The notes: generated by a model not told the origin, from the letters alone. A stretch of 64,000 bases of DNA from Cryptomeria japonica (GCF_030272615.1 NC_081412.1:18949932-19013931), one strand, 5' to 3'. Shown: positions 35,316 to 47,789, counted from the first letter of the stretch. Numbers and translations are program-made.

Positions 35316-36593
35316 ATGGGGGAATACACTGTGAGAGAACTTACTCACCGACTCACTTAGTCTAAGCAAGCCTATGATGAACTCATGGTAAAATATAAGG
35401 CCTCTCAGGCAAAAAGGAGAGAACATGCTGAAAAACTGATGGAGCTATCTAAAGATAGTTCTTTTGATGAAGCGGATATGGAAGCCCTAATTCAAGAAGT
35501 AGAAAAGTTGAATGAATCAAACTCCAACCTGAGAAAGGAGTTGGAAGGACTGACTATCCGAATGTGTCAAGAGCTTGAGAACCGGAGGAAAACTAAAGAT
35601 CTAGTGAAGGATAAAGATCATGAGATCTCCAAGTTAAAGCAAGAAATGAGTGCACTTATTGCTCGCCTTCATGAGAGCAGAATGGAAAAAGAAGAAGTAT
35701 AAGGTGAACTGAACATAGCCATCTCTGAGAATGCAAACTTGATGGAGACAAATGCTGCTATTTCCAAAGAACTCTCTGAGTCAAAGGAAATACTTGCTAA
35801 GTTCAACAAGAGTACTGTTAAGCTAGAGCAAAAGCTTGAATCAGCCAAACCAGTGAAGAATACCAATGGACTTGGTTTCTCTGGTCATGAGGAAGGTGAG
35901 ACCTTAGGTGCAAATGCTGAAGCGTCAAAGAAGCAACCGACATTCAAAGGTAAAGGTAAGAAAAACTTCAAACCTGTTTGCTTTAACTATCTTAAAGAAG
36001 GACATACTGCCAATTTATGTAGGAGAAAAGCCTATAATAATTTTCCTTACTTTATAAACAATGTACCTAGATCCAATAAGTTCAATGGTAATTGTTATGC
36101 ATGCAACAAGTTTGGGCATAGAGCATCTGAATGCAAGTCTGTCATGAACAACACTGGAAGATATCCTTAGAGGACTCAAGGAGTTGGTCCGAAATCTTTT
36201 GTGAACCGGAACCCCAACTGGTTTAATACCTATAATCATCAGTCGCATAGTAGTGGTTATCAAGCAGCAACCGAATGGAGAGCAAACTATTGGATTTTCC
36301 ATGGTCATGGTCACACTGCTACAACATGCAGAAGGAAGAACGAAAACATGAATAATGGACCTTGGATAGCACCTGGAATGGTTTTCTGTCACTGCAACAA
36401 ACTGGGTCATTCAGCAAGATTCTGCAGAAGTAGAAAGAGTATATCGGATGATATACCGATCACTCCAGAAGGAACGATTGATGTTGAAACTTTTCAAGTG
36501 GATATGAACAAAACCTGGAAGAAGAAACTAGCAATGTTGCAAGAAGAACCGGTTTCTGCACCTAGTGTGGAAATCACGGAACCGGCTAACTAA
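35316..36593 (+). pseudogene. Copia-type gag, C-terminal half: coiled coil and three zinc knuckles
   Basis: The reading region starts near ATG 35316 and has early stops at about 35358, 35701 and 36168. The first 200 residues are Glu/Lys-rich with heptad spacing, consistent with a coiled coil. Three CCHC-like nucleocapsid motifs follow, near 35980 (CFNYLKEGHTANLC, with second Cys replaced by Tyr), 36095 (CYACNKFGHRASEC) and 36388 (CHCNKLGHSARFC). A fourth His/Cys-poor degenerate copy lies near 36290. The usual N-terminal Copia capsid domain is not seen, so this is a truncated or divergent gag. It ends at TAA 36591-36593. Confidence 0.75.
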
Positions 36594-37040
36594 GCATTAG
36601 AAAAGCTTAGGGGGAGTAAAATGGTGAAATGGTTAGAACACCTGGTTTACACCAGTAAAATACCTTAATCGGTGTGTGATACCTGTCATTTGGCAGAAGA
36701 CCGGAAATGGTAAAAGGAAAAATAGGGTTTACACCCTAATAGTGGAGCATTAATTACGGTAGGTGAGGAATATGTTTACAAGAATTTTTCAAATCATTTC
36801 TCACTATCATTTTTTGAGCGAAGAAGTTTTTTTTAAGAGCAGAGAGAAGAAAAAGTGATTTGTGTAGCGATTCAAAGAAGTTTAGTAACCCTGAATGAGA
36901 TTCAGAAGCAAATTGCAAATGGTCAAGAGAAGAACTCAAAGCGGTGATTGTGCAACTGATGAAGTGTGAGGGAAAGAAGAATATGCAAGCCCTAAATTCT
37001 TGATTTTCGAAAGGTATTTCTTGAGTTTTCTATTTCTATC
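36594..37040 (+). other. Spacer between gag and ORF2 with internal purine tract
   Basis: Non-coding. The segment aaaagcttagggggagtaaa (about 36600-36619) resembles the polypurine signals seen near the 3' end (ttagggggagca near 40566, and the true tract before the 3' LTR). It may be an internal purine tract or the scar where pol was lost. The rest looks like a leader for ORF2. Confidence 0.5.
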
Positions 37041-40000
37041 ATGTCTTCCGCATCTCTTGCTAGCTCTAGTGTACCTATCAATTCTATTAACTTCATTCAA
37101 CGCAAGTCCAAATACAATACCCTATCACAAGTTCTTGCTAGAGTAATAGTGGAAGAAGGCATTTCTTATTATATAGATTGTAAAATTGAAGACCTAGGGT
37201 CTCTCGCAATCCACTCGCAGCTAGGTCTATTCTGTGGGAAGGATAAAAAGATCAAACCGGAGTATACCATAATGGAGAAGAAGAAGCTTCATAACACGGT
37301 TTACTTCCTAGAGGATTTCACAGATGACCACATTCACATCATTCTGAGTAGAGTTCATGGTGACAAGATGTATCTTGAGAGAACTCATGATATCACACCA
37401 CAAGCTATTTATGCCATGATCGGTTTCTTGTCAACGGTGAAGTGCTCGCCCCGAGGAAGGTCATCAAGACTAAAATGACCAAGCTCACCGGTTCAATGAG
37501 CGACTCACGAGGAATGACTATCAATTCCATCAAAGATGACCTAGTGAAATATGCGTGTATGGTGATAGGATATTGAACGTTTCATGCCAGCAGAATTAAC
37601 TTTGTATCTACTGCAGCGGTAAATGCCACTTACAGGATGATCAAAGAAGATGCATCATTTGATCTATGCACCTGTATGCATAGACAACTCCTATTGAGCC
37701 TCAAGTCAATCAAACAGGATAATGCACTGAAGTTTAAATTTGGACAACTACTGGTAGGGTTATTCTTCTACTTCCAAGGCTACTTCCCAAGAGTAGGTGG
37801 CATTCAGTGGTCTGCCGATCAACCGGTGACAAAACAAATCAAGGAAAGTCTACAAGCGGTTGGAACTAGCTATCCGGAAGTGCTGAACAAATACTTTGAT
37901 GAGTTTAGGCGTAAGATGAGCCAAAGGATAAGGATATATGGTGATATAGTCAAGAAGTATCAGGAGGACATATGCTTCACCATCAAAATTGATGTGTGCA
38001 TAATGGAGGTGGTCGAGCCCAGACAAGAAGAAATGAAGCCTATGGGCTATGAGGTAATGTATGATATGTTGGACGAGTATGCTTCTACCCTACTTGCCTC
38101 ACCACTTGATCCAAAGGCAAAGAGAATCGGCACCTATCTGGAAAGGGTGACACTGGTAAAAGAACCCTCAGCAAAGAAAGGGAAGGCAATGCCTTCAGCA
38201 TCAACACTGGTTACTCCATCTAGTCCCAAAGTGACCAAGCAGTCACCTGCTAAGAAGAAACCAGAAGCGACACCTACCAAAGTCTTCAAGAGGAAGAGGA
38301 AGACTAAGAAAAATTCACCAGACTCAGAAGAAATTATGTCTGAGGAAAAGCCTAAGAGGACAAGGCAAACAAGGAAAAAGACAAAGAATGAACCGACATC
38401 ATCTGCACCGATAAATATTGATATTTCTTCCTATAAACATTTGACACATTGTCAAAGAACAATTAAAAATATTAGGAGAAAGTTGTTAAATGATTTGGTA
38501 GATCATTTTGATGATTTTAATGATGAAGAAAAGGAAGAAGTAGAGAAAGAAATTATTAAGTATTTGTGTGCTAATGATTAGTCGCCTTCAGAAATTAGAT
38601 CTGTGACACCAGATTCTTTGTATAAGTCCTTAGACAATAAATGGTGCATTGCCATAGAGAAGGAATAGGAAATAAGGGAGAAAGTTTTTGCCCAACACTT
38701 TCTCGACCTGTCCAATTCTGAGTTGTTTGAAGTCATCAATCAAAATGAAGGACTCTTCTTCACTAGAAGAAGAAGACTCTGGTTACTAGAAGGAAGAATT
38801 GATGATGTTGAAAAGGACACTCATCTGCATATGACAACTGTTGTACACATGCACAAAATGCGTCAAGCCAACAAAAAGGCTAAGCAAGAACCGACAATAA
38901 CAAAACCAGATGAGGTGTTTGATGATGAAGGAAACCCGATCGTTGAACCTATAGACACCATTGATGTCAATTCTCTAGAGGAAGAGGATGTTACTTAGGG
39001 CACACCATCAGAAGCAACAGGACAGGAGAAGCGGGCCGAATAGGTAGAAAAGAAAGCAGAGGAAAAACATGAGGAAGCAAAGAAGCAGGTGGAGGAGAAG
39101 AAAAAGGAAGAAGATGAGGAGAAATAGAAAGAGGAGGAAAAGAGAAAAGATGATGAGAAGAAAAGAAAAGAAGAGGAAGAAGAGAAAAATAAACAAGAAG
39201 ATGAAAAGAAGAAGAAAGAAGAAGAAGAAAAGGAAAAGGAGAAGAGAAAGGAAGCAGAGAAGAAGAAGGAAGAGGAAGAAAAGGAAAAGGAGAAGTTGAA
39301 GGAAGCAGAGAAGAAGAAGGAAGAGGAGGATAAGGAAGAGGAAAAGAGAAGAGAAGCGGAGAAGAAGAAAGCAGAGGAGGATAAGGAAGAAGAAAAGAGA
39401 AGAGAAGTGGAGAAGAAGAAAGTAGAGGAGGATAAGGAAGAAGAAAAGAGAAGAGAAGTGGAGAAGAAGAAAGCAGAGGAGGACAAGGAAGTAGAAGCGG
39501 AAAAGGGTATGCAGATGGAGACTCCAAAGGCTACCGGTAGTCAAGCCAAACCGGCTGACCTCACCAGTCCTATTGACCTCCAGTCCACAAGTGAAATGGA
39601 GCTACTATAGACCATCAATGTTGCTCAAGAACGCCTTGAAGTGATAAGGAGGAAAAAGGAGCAAGATGTGATCTGAGCTATGGTGGACACTCTTACCGGT
39701 TTGATACCTAGTACAAACCTCCCCAATACTGATTCATCACTGGCACAATTGAAGCTCCTATGCACAATAATGGATGATCAGGTGCAGAGCCTAGAAGAGG
39801 TAGTAGAGGTGAATGCCAAGAAAGAGAATCAAAAAGCTTTGAATATTACTCTAGTGAAGAAGCTAAATGAGCTCCGGTCCGATCTACAAAAAGCTCAAAA
39901 AGATATAAGGGATGCTCTGGATGAGGGGAATCTACTACTTAGTAAGATTTGCCAACCCCATCTCTTCTATGATGATGTACTTGTACAAAAGCAAAAGCTA

Positions 40001-40380
40001 CAATCAGACTTGTAGTTATACATGAGCACCTTCAAGCTACCATATGACTCTTTCACGGCTTATGGGCAAACCGTTCAACGGTTTCATATCTAGTCTGCAA
40101 GAATAGAGCTTGAGATTAGTACTTGGTCATGAGATTTGCAGGAACTCCAACTGGTTCTACTCCCACGCCTGCAAATACTTCATAAATGCTATCTCAATCT
40201 GGATGCCTTAACGGTGACTCAAGAGATGAGCACGATAGACGCCATGGAAGAGCAGGTCTCCCAGATGTAGACAAAGAAAGAAGTAGCCACCTCCCTACTT
40301 GAGTCCTGGTCTTTATCTATGAAACAATTTTTGCAGGACTTTAAATCAGTTTTTGACAAGTTTTATTCTTTATTGTCATA
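37041..40380 (+). pseudogene. Copia-type ORF2, unknown product in place of pol
   Basis: The reading region starts at ATG 37041 and can be followed with one frameshift near 37430 and several stops (for example 37574, 38579, 38996, 39608, 40013) to about 40380, roughly 1,100 codons. The N-terminal third looks globular, with hydrophobic segments such as FGQLLVGLFFYFQGYFP near 37740-37790. The middle (38160-38400) is Lys/Pro/Ser-rich and basic (KVFKRKRKTKK). At 39030-39500 it becomes an almost pure Glu/Lys/Arg heptad-like array, including tandem 17-residue units at about 39327-39480. A second helical region follows near 39680-40010. No protease, integrase or polymerase motif is present. SIRE-like Copia elements can carry an extra coiled-coil ORF after pol, so this may be such an ORF left after pol deletion, or a captured sequence. 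Function unknown. Confidence 0.65.
39327..39480 (+). repeat. 51-bp tandem repeat coding E/K/R-rich 17-mers
   Basis: Three consecutive copies of a 51-bp unit, each coding KEEEKRREVEKKKAEED with small changes. Because the period is a multiple of three, the frame is kept. Long antisense frames over this region are composition artefacts. Confidence 0.85.
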
Positions 40381-40666
40381 AACTCTTATTATTTTAATAC
40401 CAAATGAAAATAGGGGTTGTTCGGTTGTACTTTGTCATTGTTGGCAAATGGGGAGAAGTACTCTGGTATTTAAAATTTTGATGTATGCTCTGAATATCTT
40501 CATGTCTATCTCTATATGCAAATAGTTATACTTTGTATTGTTAGCTAAAGGGATAGTGTATATGCTTAGGGGGAGCAATTTCTCTTATGGCATAATTTTG
40601 TTGTAAAACACTTAGAAGTCAAAAAAAAATTTCCTAAGTGTTGCCATCAATGCCAAAGGGGGAGAT
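40381..40666 (+). other. Copia-type 3' UTR and polypurine tract
   Basis: Contains ttagggggagca near 40566 and the terminal tract caaagggggaga (about 40655-40665) just before the TG of the 3' LTR. Similar to SIRE-like Copia 3' ends. Confidence 0.75.
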
Positions 40667-41842
40667 TGTTGGCATTTTTGATGATTATGATGTGATTGTC
40701 ATTGATGGACACACACTTACATTGAGATCACTTTTTATATATATGAGTTAAAAGCTCAACTGGCATTTGTTCCAACCAGTATGATGCTTAATAGTCTTTA
40801 GACTATCGGTGTTTTGTAGAATGTTTTTACCGGTCTAAAGCAATATCTTGACCCCAAGAGGTTCGTAGATCTCAAGCGGTACAAGGGATCAAAGCGGCAA
40901 AGCACATATTTCCTAGTCTTCATTTTTGTCAAACCGGCAACCAGCATTTTGTATGAGCCAGTAATACTTTGTGATGAGTTACCAACCGACATTTTATGAT
41001 GAGTTACCATCAACCGATTGTTTGACGGTGTCGACACTCTAGCGGTGCTTTTTGTGTCATGTCACCAAGTATGTTTAGATTCATTGAACCTAGGAAATTG
41101 GATTGTAAACCTATTGGACTGACATGAAATCAAATTTCTTTATAAGGACATCATGTCTAGGGTTTTAGGTGTTGCTAGGTTTTAAAGTGGTTGATGAGTT
41201 TTTGTAAGTATGATCTTAACTGAGAAGATCAAGTGTTTTTGTGAGCTGTAACTGAATGTGAGTTACTGAAGACTGAAGTAATGCTGAAATGCATTAGCTA
41301 TGTGCCATAGTGGATCTAACCAAGCAATCTATGCTATTTTCTAGATCAATCACTTGTTGATTACTCACATCTTTGACAATACTGAAGCCCTTAACCAGGT
41401 AGGCCCATAAAACCTTTTGTAAATCCTCTAACAAGGTGGTTCACATCTGTGGATCCAAAATCCTCTAGCAAGGTAGTCCTTGATCGGACTTATCTCCTAA
41501 CAGAGATTGAGATTCCTAACAGGATTTGTTCTAGTAAAGAACATTGTATGACCTTAATCGGTCTGGTTCCTATTCTATAGATAGTTACTTGTTAGTTGCA
41601 TCTCACCATGGTTTTTCCCATTTGGGTTTCCACATCAAATATCTTGTGCTATGGTGTTATTGGTCCTGTGGGTGAATGTCTTATTTGCATTTTGGTTTGC
41701 ATGTGTGTTAATCGATTTGTCTGCTAAATTGTTCTACCGGTTGTCTGCTAAATTATTCTACCGATTTATCACTAAACTATTTAGTGTTTAAATACAGTGT
41801 TTTTCAGTATACTAATTCACCCTCCCCTCTTAGTATTCATCA
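40667..41842 (+). repeat. Copia-type 3' LTR
   Basis: TGTTGGCATTTTTG...TTCATCA, 1176 bp, uninterrupted. It contains a small tandem duplication near 41715-41765 (gtctgctaaattattctacc-like), which explains most of the length difference from the 5' LTR. A TATA-like motif is at 41139-41146. Confidence 0.95.
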
Positions 41843-41847
41843 GTACA

Positions 41848-43140
41848 TACCTGAAGGGGGAGAGTTGAGGAAATTAATACTACATGAGATGCACAATACA
41901 CCTTATTCAGGACACCTTGGAATAACAAAGATGGTAGCTAACCTGAGATCTTTGTATTTTTGGCCTAAACTCATAAAGGAAGTGATTGAGTATGTGGCAC
42001 AATGTTTGGAATGTCAGCGAGTGAAAGTTGAGCATGTTCATCCAGGAAGACTTTTATTCCAACATAGAATACAAGTGGCAAGTAATCAGTGTGGATTTTA
42101 TCCAAGGATTGCCGATGAGTAAAAATAAACATGACACTATCTTAGTAGTGGTGGATAAGTTGACTAAAGTTGCACATTTCATACCTGGGAATCTCAAAGA
42201 TGGATCATTTGTTCTTGCCAAGAAATTTGTGCAAGAAATTTTACAGTTACATGGTGTTCCAAAAATGATAATATCAGATAGGGATACCAGGATGACTTCC
42301 AAATTCTGGACAACATTAAATGCAGCATTGGGAACAAGACTTAATTTTACCTCGGTATATCACCCTCACACTAATGGCCAAACAGAAAGGATTAATCAAG
42401 TAGTGGAAGATCTTTTACAGATGTATTGCATGGATCAGCAGTATAAATGGGAGGAGTACTTGCCTTTGGTTGAATTTGCTTATAACAACTCCTTTCATGC
42501 ATCCTTAGGGATGGCGCCTTTTGAAGCACTCTATGGATGAAAGTGTCGTACACCTATCAGTTGGGATAGATTGGAGGATAGGATCATCATTGGTCCTGAT
42601 TTACTTAAGGAAATGGATGAGAAAATGGTGTTCATCAAGAGTAGGTTGAAGGAGGTGGTTGACCAACAGAAGAGTTATGTAGACCGATATAGGACTTTTA
42701 GACAATTTGCTGCAGGAGATAAAGTCTTTTTGAGAGTCAACCTCATAAGAACTCTATCTCATTTGGAAAATCATCAAAGTTGGCACCAAGATATGTGGGA
42801 CCCTTTGATGTACTAGAGGTTATCAATCCAGTTACTTATAGATTAACTTTACCCCCTACTCTAGCTCGAATCCACAATGTGTTTTATTTTTCTTTATTGA
42901 AACCTTACCATGTTGATGCATCTCATATTCTTGATTGGAAATCTTTACAGGTATAGGATCTAGGGGTGGTGCTAGTGGAGCCCATCTAAATCCTATATCA
43001 GCATAGTGTGAAGCTATGTAACAGAGATTTCACTCAGTATAAGGTTCAGTGGGACCAATATTCTGAGGATAGTGCTACATGGGAGGATGCTGAGATGATT
43101 GACCACCATTTTCCCCATTTTATTTCTTAGCAAATAGTTG
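41848..43140 (+). pseudogene. Gypsy pol, 3' part: integrase and chromodomain
   Basis: Continuation of the chromovirus pol after the gtaca duplication. The integrase begins with the HHCC zinc-binding region (about 41885-42010, ending CLEC), shifts frame near 42050, then shows an intact D,D35E core: Asp codons at 42094-42096 and 42277-42279 and Glu at 42385-42387, with 35 residues between the last two. A TGA at 42538 and a frameshift near 42740 follow. A C-terminal chromodomain-like segment (YKVQWDQYSEDSATWED) lies at about 43041-43091. Chromodomains steer chromovirus insertion towards modified chromatin. Stops near 42954 and 42990 precede the chromodomain. Confidence 0.9.
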
Positions 43141-43317
43141 CTTATCATTTGAGATATCTTTGAAACAATGATTTTAATTTTATGATGTGAACTTGGATAG
43201 CATATATGCTATTGTTATTATTTATATTTGAAACTTGATGTATGGTTAACATTTTATGAGATAGAATTGAGATGTGGTTATTAATGGATAATAAGACATT
43301 GAGATGATGTCTCTTCC

Positions 43318-43330
43318 AAGAGGGGAAGGA
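43318..43330 (+). other. Polypurine tract of the Gypsy element
   Basis: aagaggggaagga directly precedes the TG of the 3' LTR and is the expected plus-strand priming site. Confidence 0.85.
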
Positions 43331-45841
43331 TGTCATGAACCATATTTCCGATAATATGTTATTAGGAGAAATAATGTAGGTTTTTATTTATGAATTGAAA
43401 TTGAAACAAATATGAGCATTCATTTTGATGATAATGCAGTTGTATACAAATAATAGGAAATGATGTATGCATTTTACTCATGCAATATGTAATTACATAT
43501 CTAGTATAATCTTAATTGGGGATCGTCAATGCTGAGGAATTATTGAGTGCAAGTGATGTAGGGACAGGTGAACAAAGATGAAGGCGAGAACATGACTCGG
43601 GTAGAGTTGGTTTTAGCTTATGACTTTGGTAGACTAGGGGAATCTCACACACCACAATAGAAAAGTTGTTTGTGCAAATATGACTTCGTTGATGCATCAT
43701 TGTTTGAATTGTGACTTCATCGATACTTAATTTTAAGTTGAAATGATTTGAGTAAAAATTAGTCGTTATGTTGATTTCATATATGAAAATGTCTAATAGT
43801 TTAAAAATTAGAGTTAATTAATTAGCGACTTAACATTTTTATTAAATCTGATTTAGAATGTAAACTATATGTCAACATGATTTCAATCGTATGAAGTTGG
43901 TTATTGTTTTTATAACTTATTGTTCGTTTGAAAAAGAGAATAATGGTCTCGTCAATTAAGTAATTGTTTGTAAGTATAAATTTCATAATAAGTTTAATGA
44001 AATCAATATATATATATATATATAATTAAATTATTAATCATAGAAAATCATATTAGAATTTAATTTCAAAAGAATTAAAATGCAAAGTTCTAATTTTAAT
44101 ATGTTTGTTGTTTATATTAATGTTATATTTCAAAGGTGGTTGATGTTTGTTTCAAAAGGTGGCGATGGTGGGTATTAGTCGACTAGTGTAAGTCGACAAA
44201 GCCGACCTCCCCACCAAATAAGCAAATCGCCCCACGTAACTACAAGTCAGCCCACATAACTGTTGATCACCCCACGTAACAACAGACCACTCCACTAGAC
44301 TGCAAATTGACCGTAGTTAACAACTTGTAACCTGCGGGAGGGAGGAGTTAATAGGCACATAGTGCCATGGAGATGAGTAATTATGGATTGTCCATGATCC
44401 ATGGAGTTAATTTAGAAAACTATAGACTCCACGATGATGGTGGAGAAGACCAACCGTCTCTCCACTATCCAAGGTCGATCACTGCAGAATATATTACCTC
44501 TCCAAGACATGTAGACTAGTGAGATTGCTAAACTAGTAGCACTTTGGAAAAAGGAAGACGTGGAATAATTAAAGAATTGGACCTGTCAATAATGCAGAAA
44601 AGACTTCAAATTGATAACAATAACCAAACCTTAGACATAGCAGATTTCATAAGGAAATATAGTATAAATAAAGGCATAGGCTAGATAGGCAGGGGAGGAA
44701 AAAGATAGAAAAGAGCAAGTGGAGTAGAGAGAAAGATAGTAAGTTAGAAGAGAGATTAGAGAGAAATCACTTTAGAGAAGAGATAGAAGAAGAATAGATA
44801 GGTGATTAAAGGAAGATCCGTGAGAGAACTTTTGAGCCATCAAGGAAGAGTAGACCGATTTAGAGAGGACATGAAAGAGTTCATTCCAAGCCAGTCTCAA
44901 GCATAAGGAGGTAGGATCTTATTTTATTTTGGTTATTTTGCACTAAGAAATGTTAGTGAAATAAAGCTATGGTTGTAGAATAAGATTTCATTTATGATAT
45001 TCCATGTTTTTTTTATTGAATTTGTTTTATTATTACTTGAATAGACATAGAAGGAAATCGTTAGGTGGAATATATATTGAAATAGTTAAGAAATGTAGTT
45101 ATATTGTTTAAGAATGGTGAATAATGTCAATGGGTTAGGAAAAAATTTCAATTAAAGAATGTGTACTCAAATTTAATTCATTTATAAGAAAAGAATCATA
45201 CTTCCATTACACCTTCTTCTTACTTTGTACTTATTCGAATATTTTTGATGAAAATATATTTTCTTATCAAATTGCGAAATTGTTATTCTACGAAAGATTG
45301 TTTTCAATTAGGTGAAAGTAATGAAATAGTGTTTAATTTATGAAAGTGATAGGAAAGATGTTAGATCTATTAGTCAAAAGATTGTATTCTTGTTTGTGAG
45401 AACCAAGCTAGATAGGCTTGTGTATGGAAAGTTACCTTCCAGGACGGGTGTCGAATATGGAATCTTAGAGAGAATAGTTGCTTTTTCCAAACTATTTATT
45501 TTTGCTATGCATGGCATTATACTCGAGCGAGTAATGAATTGAATTATCCATTGAAATAGATGGAATTCTTTATTTTATGCTCTCTACCATATCCTTGAAT
45601 GATAATGCTTTTTTCTTAAAGCAATTAGAAAGCCTAAGTATGGTATAATGATATTTAATGAGAAATTTGTACCATCCATTGTATATGAAAATTTTATTTA
45701 ACTCTTTGATATCTATGATTCTTTTATCAATTTATTAAAATTGTTTTATATTATGTATGAAATAGACTTCTTAATTGATCTATGAGTTTATTTATGATTA
45801 AAGAGTAGATTATGTCATATAGAGTAATTTACGTCTTTACA
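43331..45841 (+). repeat. Gypsy chromovirus 3' LTR
   Basis: TGTCATGAACC...TTTACA, 2511 bp. It holds a TATA-like TATAAATA at 44663-44670. A short (AT)n run at about 44006-44026 sits where the 5' LTR has its large microsatellite. About 240 bp is missing at 45613-45626 relative to the 5' LTR. It is followed by acaag (45842-45846). Confidence 0.93.
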
Positions 45842-45846
45842 ACAAG

Positions 45847-47329
45847 TTTCTAGTGGAGGAAGTTGAAAACCAGTACTAGGCCAAATCTACGATGAATATT
45901 TTTTTATTTAGAATAAGTTGTGTCCATAATAATTAATTTATAAAATATATAATCACCTAAACATGTTCATATTTATTATCCAATTGAATTCTAGAAGTGA
46001 TAGAATTTAAATATAAGTGATACTTCTAGAAGTGATATAATTTAAATATAAAAAATCAAAGGAGAAATTTGCATATGTGAAAACTTCTGGCTAAGTTAGT
46101 TGAAGTACGTTTATTTCTAATCGAAAATTTGAGTTATAAAATTTGTATTATGTAATGCCATAGCCAACATGAAGGAGACACATGATAAATATGTGAGTTT
46201 TATAGTCCTATATTCATCAAAGATAAATCAATATAAAATTATAAAAGATATAGTGGCAAATAAATTTCATGTGATCAAATAAGAATTATCCATCTAATTT
46301 TCTAGATAAACCCTAGAATGCCACCAAGTTAGGTTAAATGATGTGAATGGATTTTCCAATCAAAAGACTATTTTACCAAATATATAATGAATTATACTTA
46401 TATGATATGTTTCCAAGAAAAATTTCCATCATATATTACTATGTGATTTCTATATGGTGTGCTAGATGTCAAATCCATATGGTGTCAAAAAGCTATCACA
46501 ATCTTAAAGGGTAGACATGGCCATTTTTTTTATGTAAGTAGAGTTGAGGTAATCATATTATTACAACACATGTGTTTCCCAATTGAAAGCCATGCACAAT
46601 ACCAAGAGTTTGATTTAAGAGTTAAAAAATCTATTATTAAATTTGGAATACACTCTTCAAGTTATGTAACATGAATAAAGAGTGTGTGTACATAGCTATC
46701 TTGTGTAGATAAATTAGAATTGATTCTTGTGTAGAAGTGTGTGATACCATCATATTGTGTCTTGTCCATGTGTGTAACATATTAGCATTGTATTTTGCAT
46801 GCAAGGGAAGGTTGTAGCATCAATTAGGCTTATGTTGAGATGATGAACATGGTGCAATTTGAGAAAAAATCCCATCGGTCAATATGCATAGATGATTCAC
46901 TCGAGTACCTCTTTTAACATGACTCCACATAGTGAGTGGTTTCTAAAATATGAGGTGATAGTGGAAATGTATGACTTGTTAATAATATATATTCCTTATT
47001 ATTATTAGGTGTAAATCCTTAGTCAAGTTAAGATTTGTCATAGGAGGACCTCAGTCAAGTTAAGCTTTGTGATAGGAGGATGAAAGGATTTCCAAAAGTT
47101 CTACATATCCTAGGGTTGGAACATAACATTTTATGTATGAGGAAGGTGAATGCAATGTGTGTGTGTAGGAAGTCTTTAACAAAAAAGGTTTACAACTTCT
47201 CCCACTACAAAAATCCTAGTAAATAAAATCTACTTATGCTTGTAAAAATCCATTTGATTCAAGTAGTTGTTTTTGGATGTGGAGCTAAGTCTAAGTGCTT
47301 ATACAGGTATATACATGTTTGTTAGAATG
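45847..47329. other. Unassigned DNA right of the Gypsy element
   Basis: AT-rich with no supported gene. The later part (about 46430-47329) may be an eroded continuation of the Copia pol remnant that is clear at 47330-47510, but no motif could be read securely. Confidence 0.45.
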
Positions 47330-47510
47330 TCATACATTTGGCCAATAAATCATCCTTGTATGCAAAGATGAAGAATATTGATGTCTAATGCCAATTTATC
47401 TATTATATGTTAGAATATGGAAGGCTAATGCTAGAGAAAGTTGACACTTTGGAGAATGTTATAGATGCATTAACAAAACTAATGATTCCTTTAATTGATT
47501 AATTTTGTTT
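47330..47510 (+). pseudogene. Old Copia pol remnant (C-terminal RNase H end)
   Basis: Read across one stop, the plus strand gives a KMKNIDV segment and then LEYGRLMLEKVDTLENVIDALTK, closely following the conserved end of plant Copia RNase H (KHIDV..., LEKVDTLEN.ADALTK). It is flanked by no recognisable LTR and is probably the tail of a badly eroded element separate from the nested one upstream. Confidence 0.65.
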
Positions 47511-47789
47511 GAGCTTGGGCTTTGTCTTTTGTCTTTATTTTAGACTCTCTCATGCTTTCATTTTGAGGGAATGTCTTAATAACCCCAATTCCTTTTTCTT
47601 GAATTATGTATTATTATCATTTTACTTTAACTATAAGTTCTTAGAACTTATTCTAAAAACAAATGAATGAAATCATTTTGAAAAATTATAGTTATTTTTA
47701 TATCAATTTGATAAATATGTTAAGAAATTATCTGTAGATAATATATTTTAAATTATATAATTAACCAAAAGAAAGTTAAAAATATTTAT

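Larger units (their letters stand above)
25939..41842 (+). mobile_element. Non-autonomous Ty1/Copia-type LTR element (gag plus unknown ORF2), interrupted
   Basis: Bounded by gtaca duplications (25934-25938 and 41843-41847) and TGTTGG...CATCA LTRs. The 5' LTR is split (25939-26177 and 34347/34352-35265) by the third element; the 3' LTR is 40667-41842. A tRNA-Met primer site follows the 5' LTR. The 3' boundary CCAAAGGGGGAGATTG before the LTR is typical of SIRE/Maximus-like Copia elements. Internally there is a gag C-terminal half with zinc knuckles, then a reading region of about 3.3 kb without similarity to polymerase. No protease, integrase or reverse transcriptase is present, so it needed a helper. 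Family assignment rests on end sequences and zinc knuckles, not on pol. Confidence 0.85.
18863..45841 (+). mobile_element. Ty3/Gypsy chromovirus LTR retrotransposon carrying nested insertions
   Basis: A full-length element bounded by TG...CA LTRs (18863-21965 and 43331-45841) and a perfect 5-bp duplication, acaag. The primer-binding site is complementary to a tRNA-Met 3' end, and a purine tract precedes the right LTR. Internal order is small acidic ORF, gag with zinc knuckle, protease, reverse transcriptase, RNase H, integrase and a C-terminal chromodomain, which is the Gypsy order with the chromovirus hallmark. Total span is 26,979 bp, but 15.9 kb of this is a younger Copia-type element inserted at 25938/25939, itself hit by a third element. 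All genes carry multiple stops or frameshifts, and the protease and RNase H active sites are altered, so it is dead. Confidence 0.93.

Noticed and set aside
38991-39544. Antisense Ser/Phe/Leu-rich frames up to 178 codons
   Set aside because: Mirror image of the Glu/Lys-rich repeat on the plus strand.
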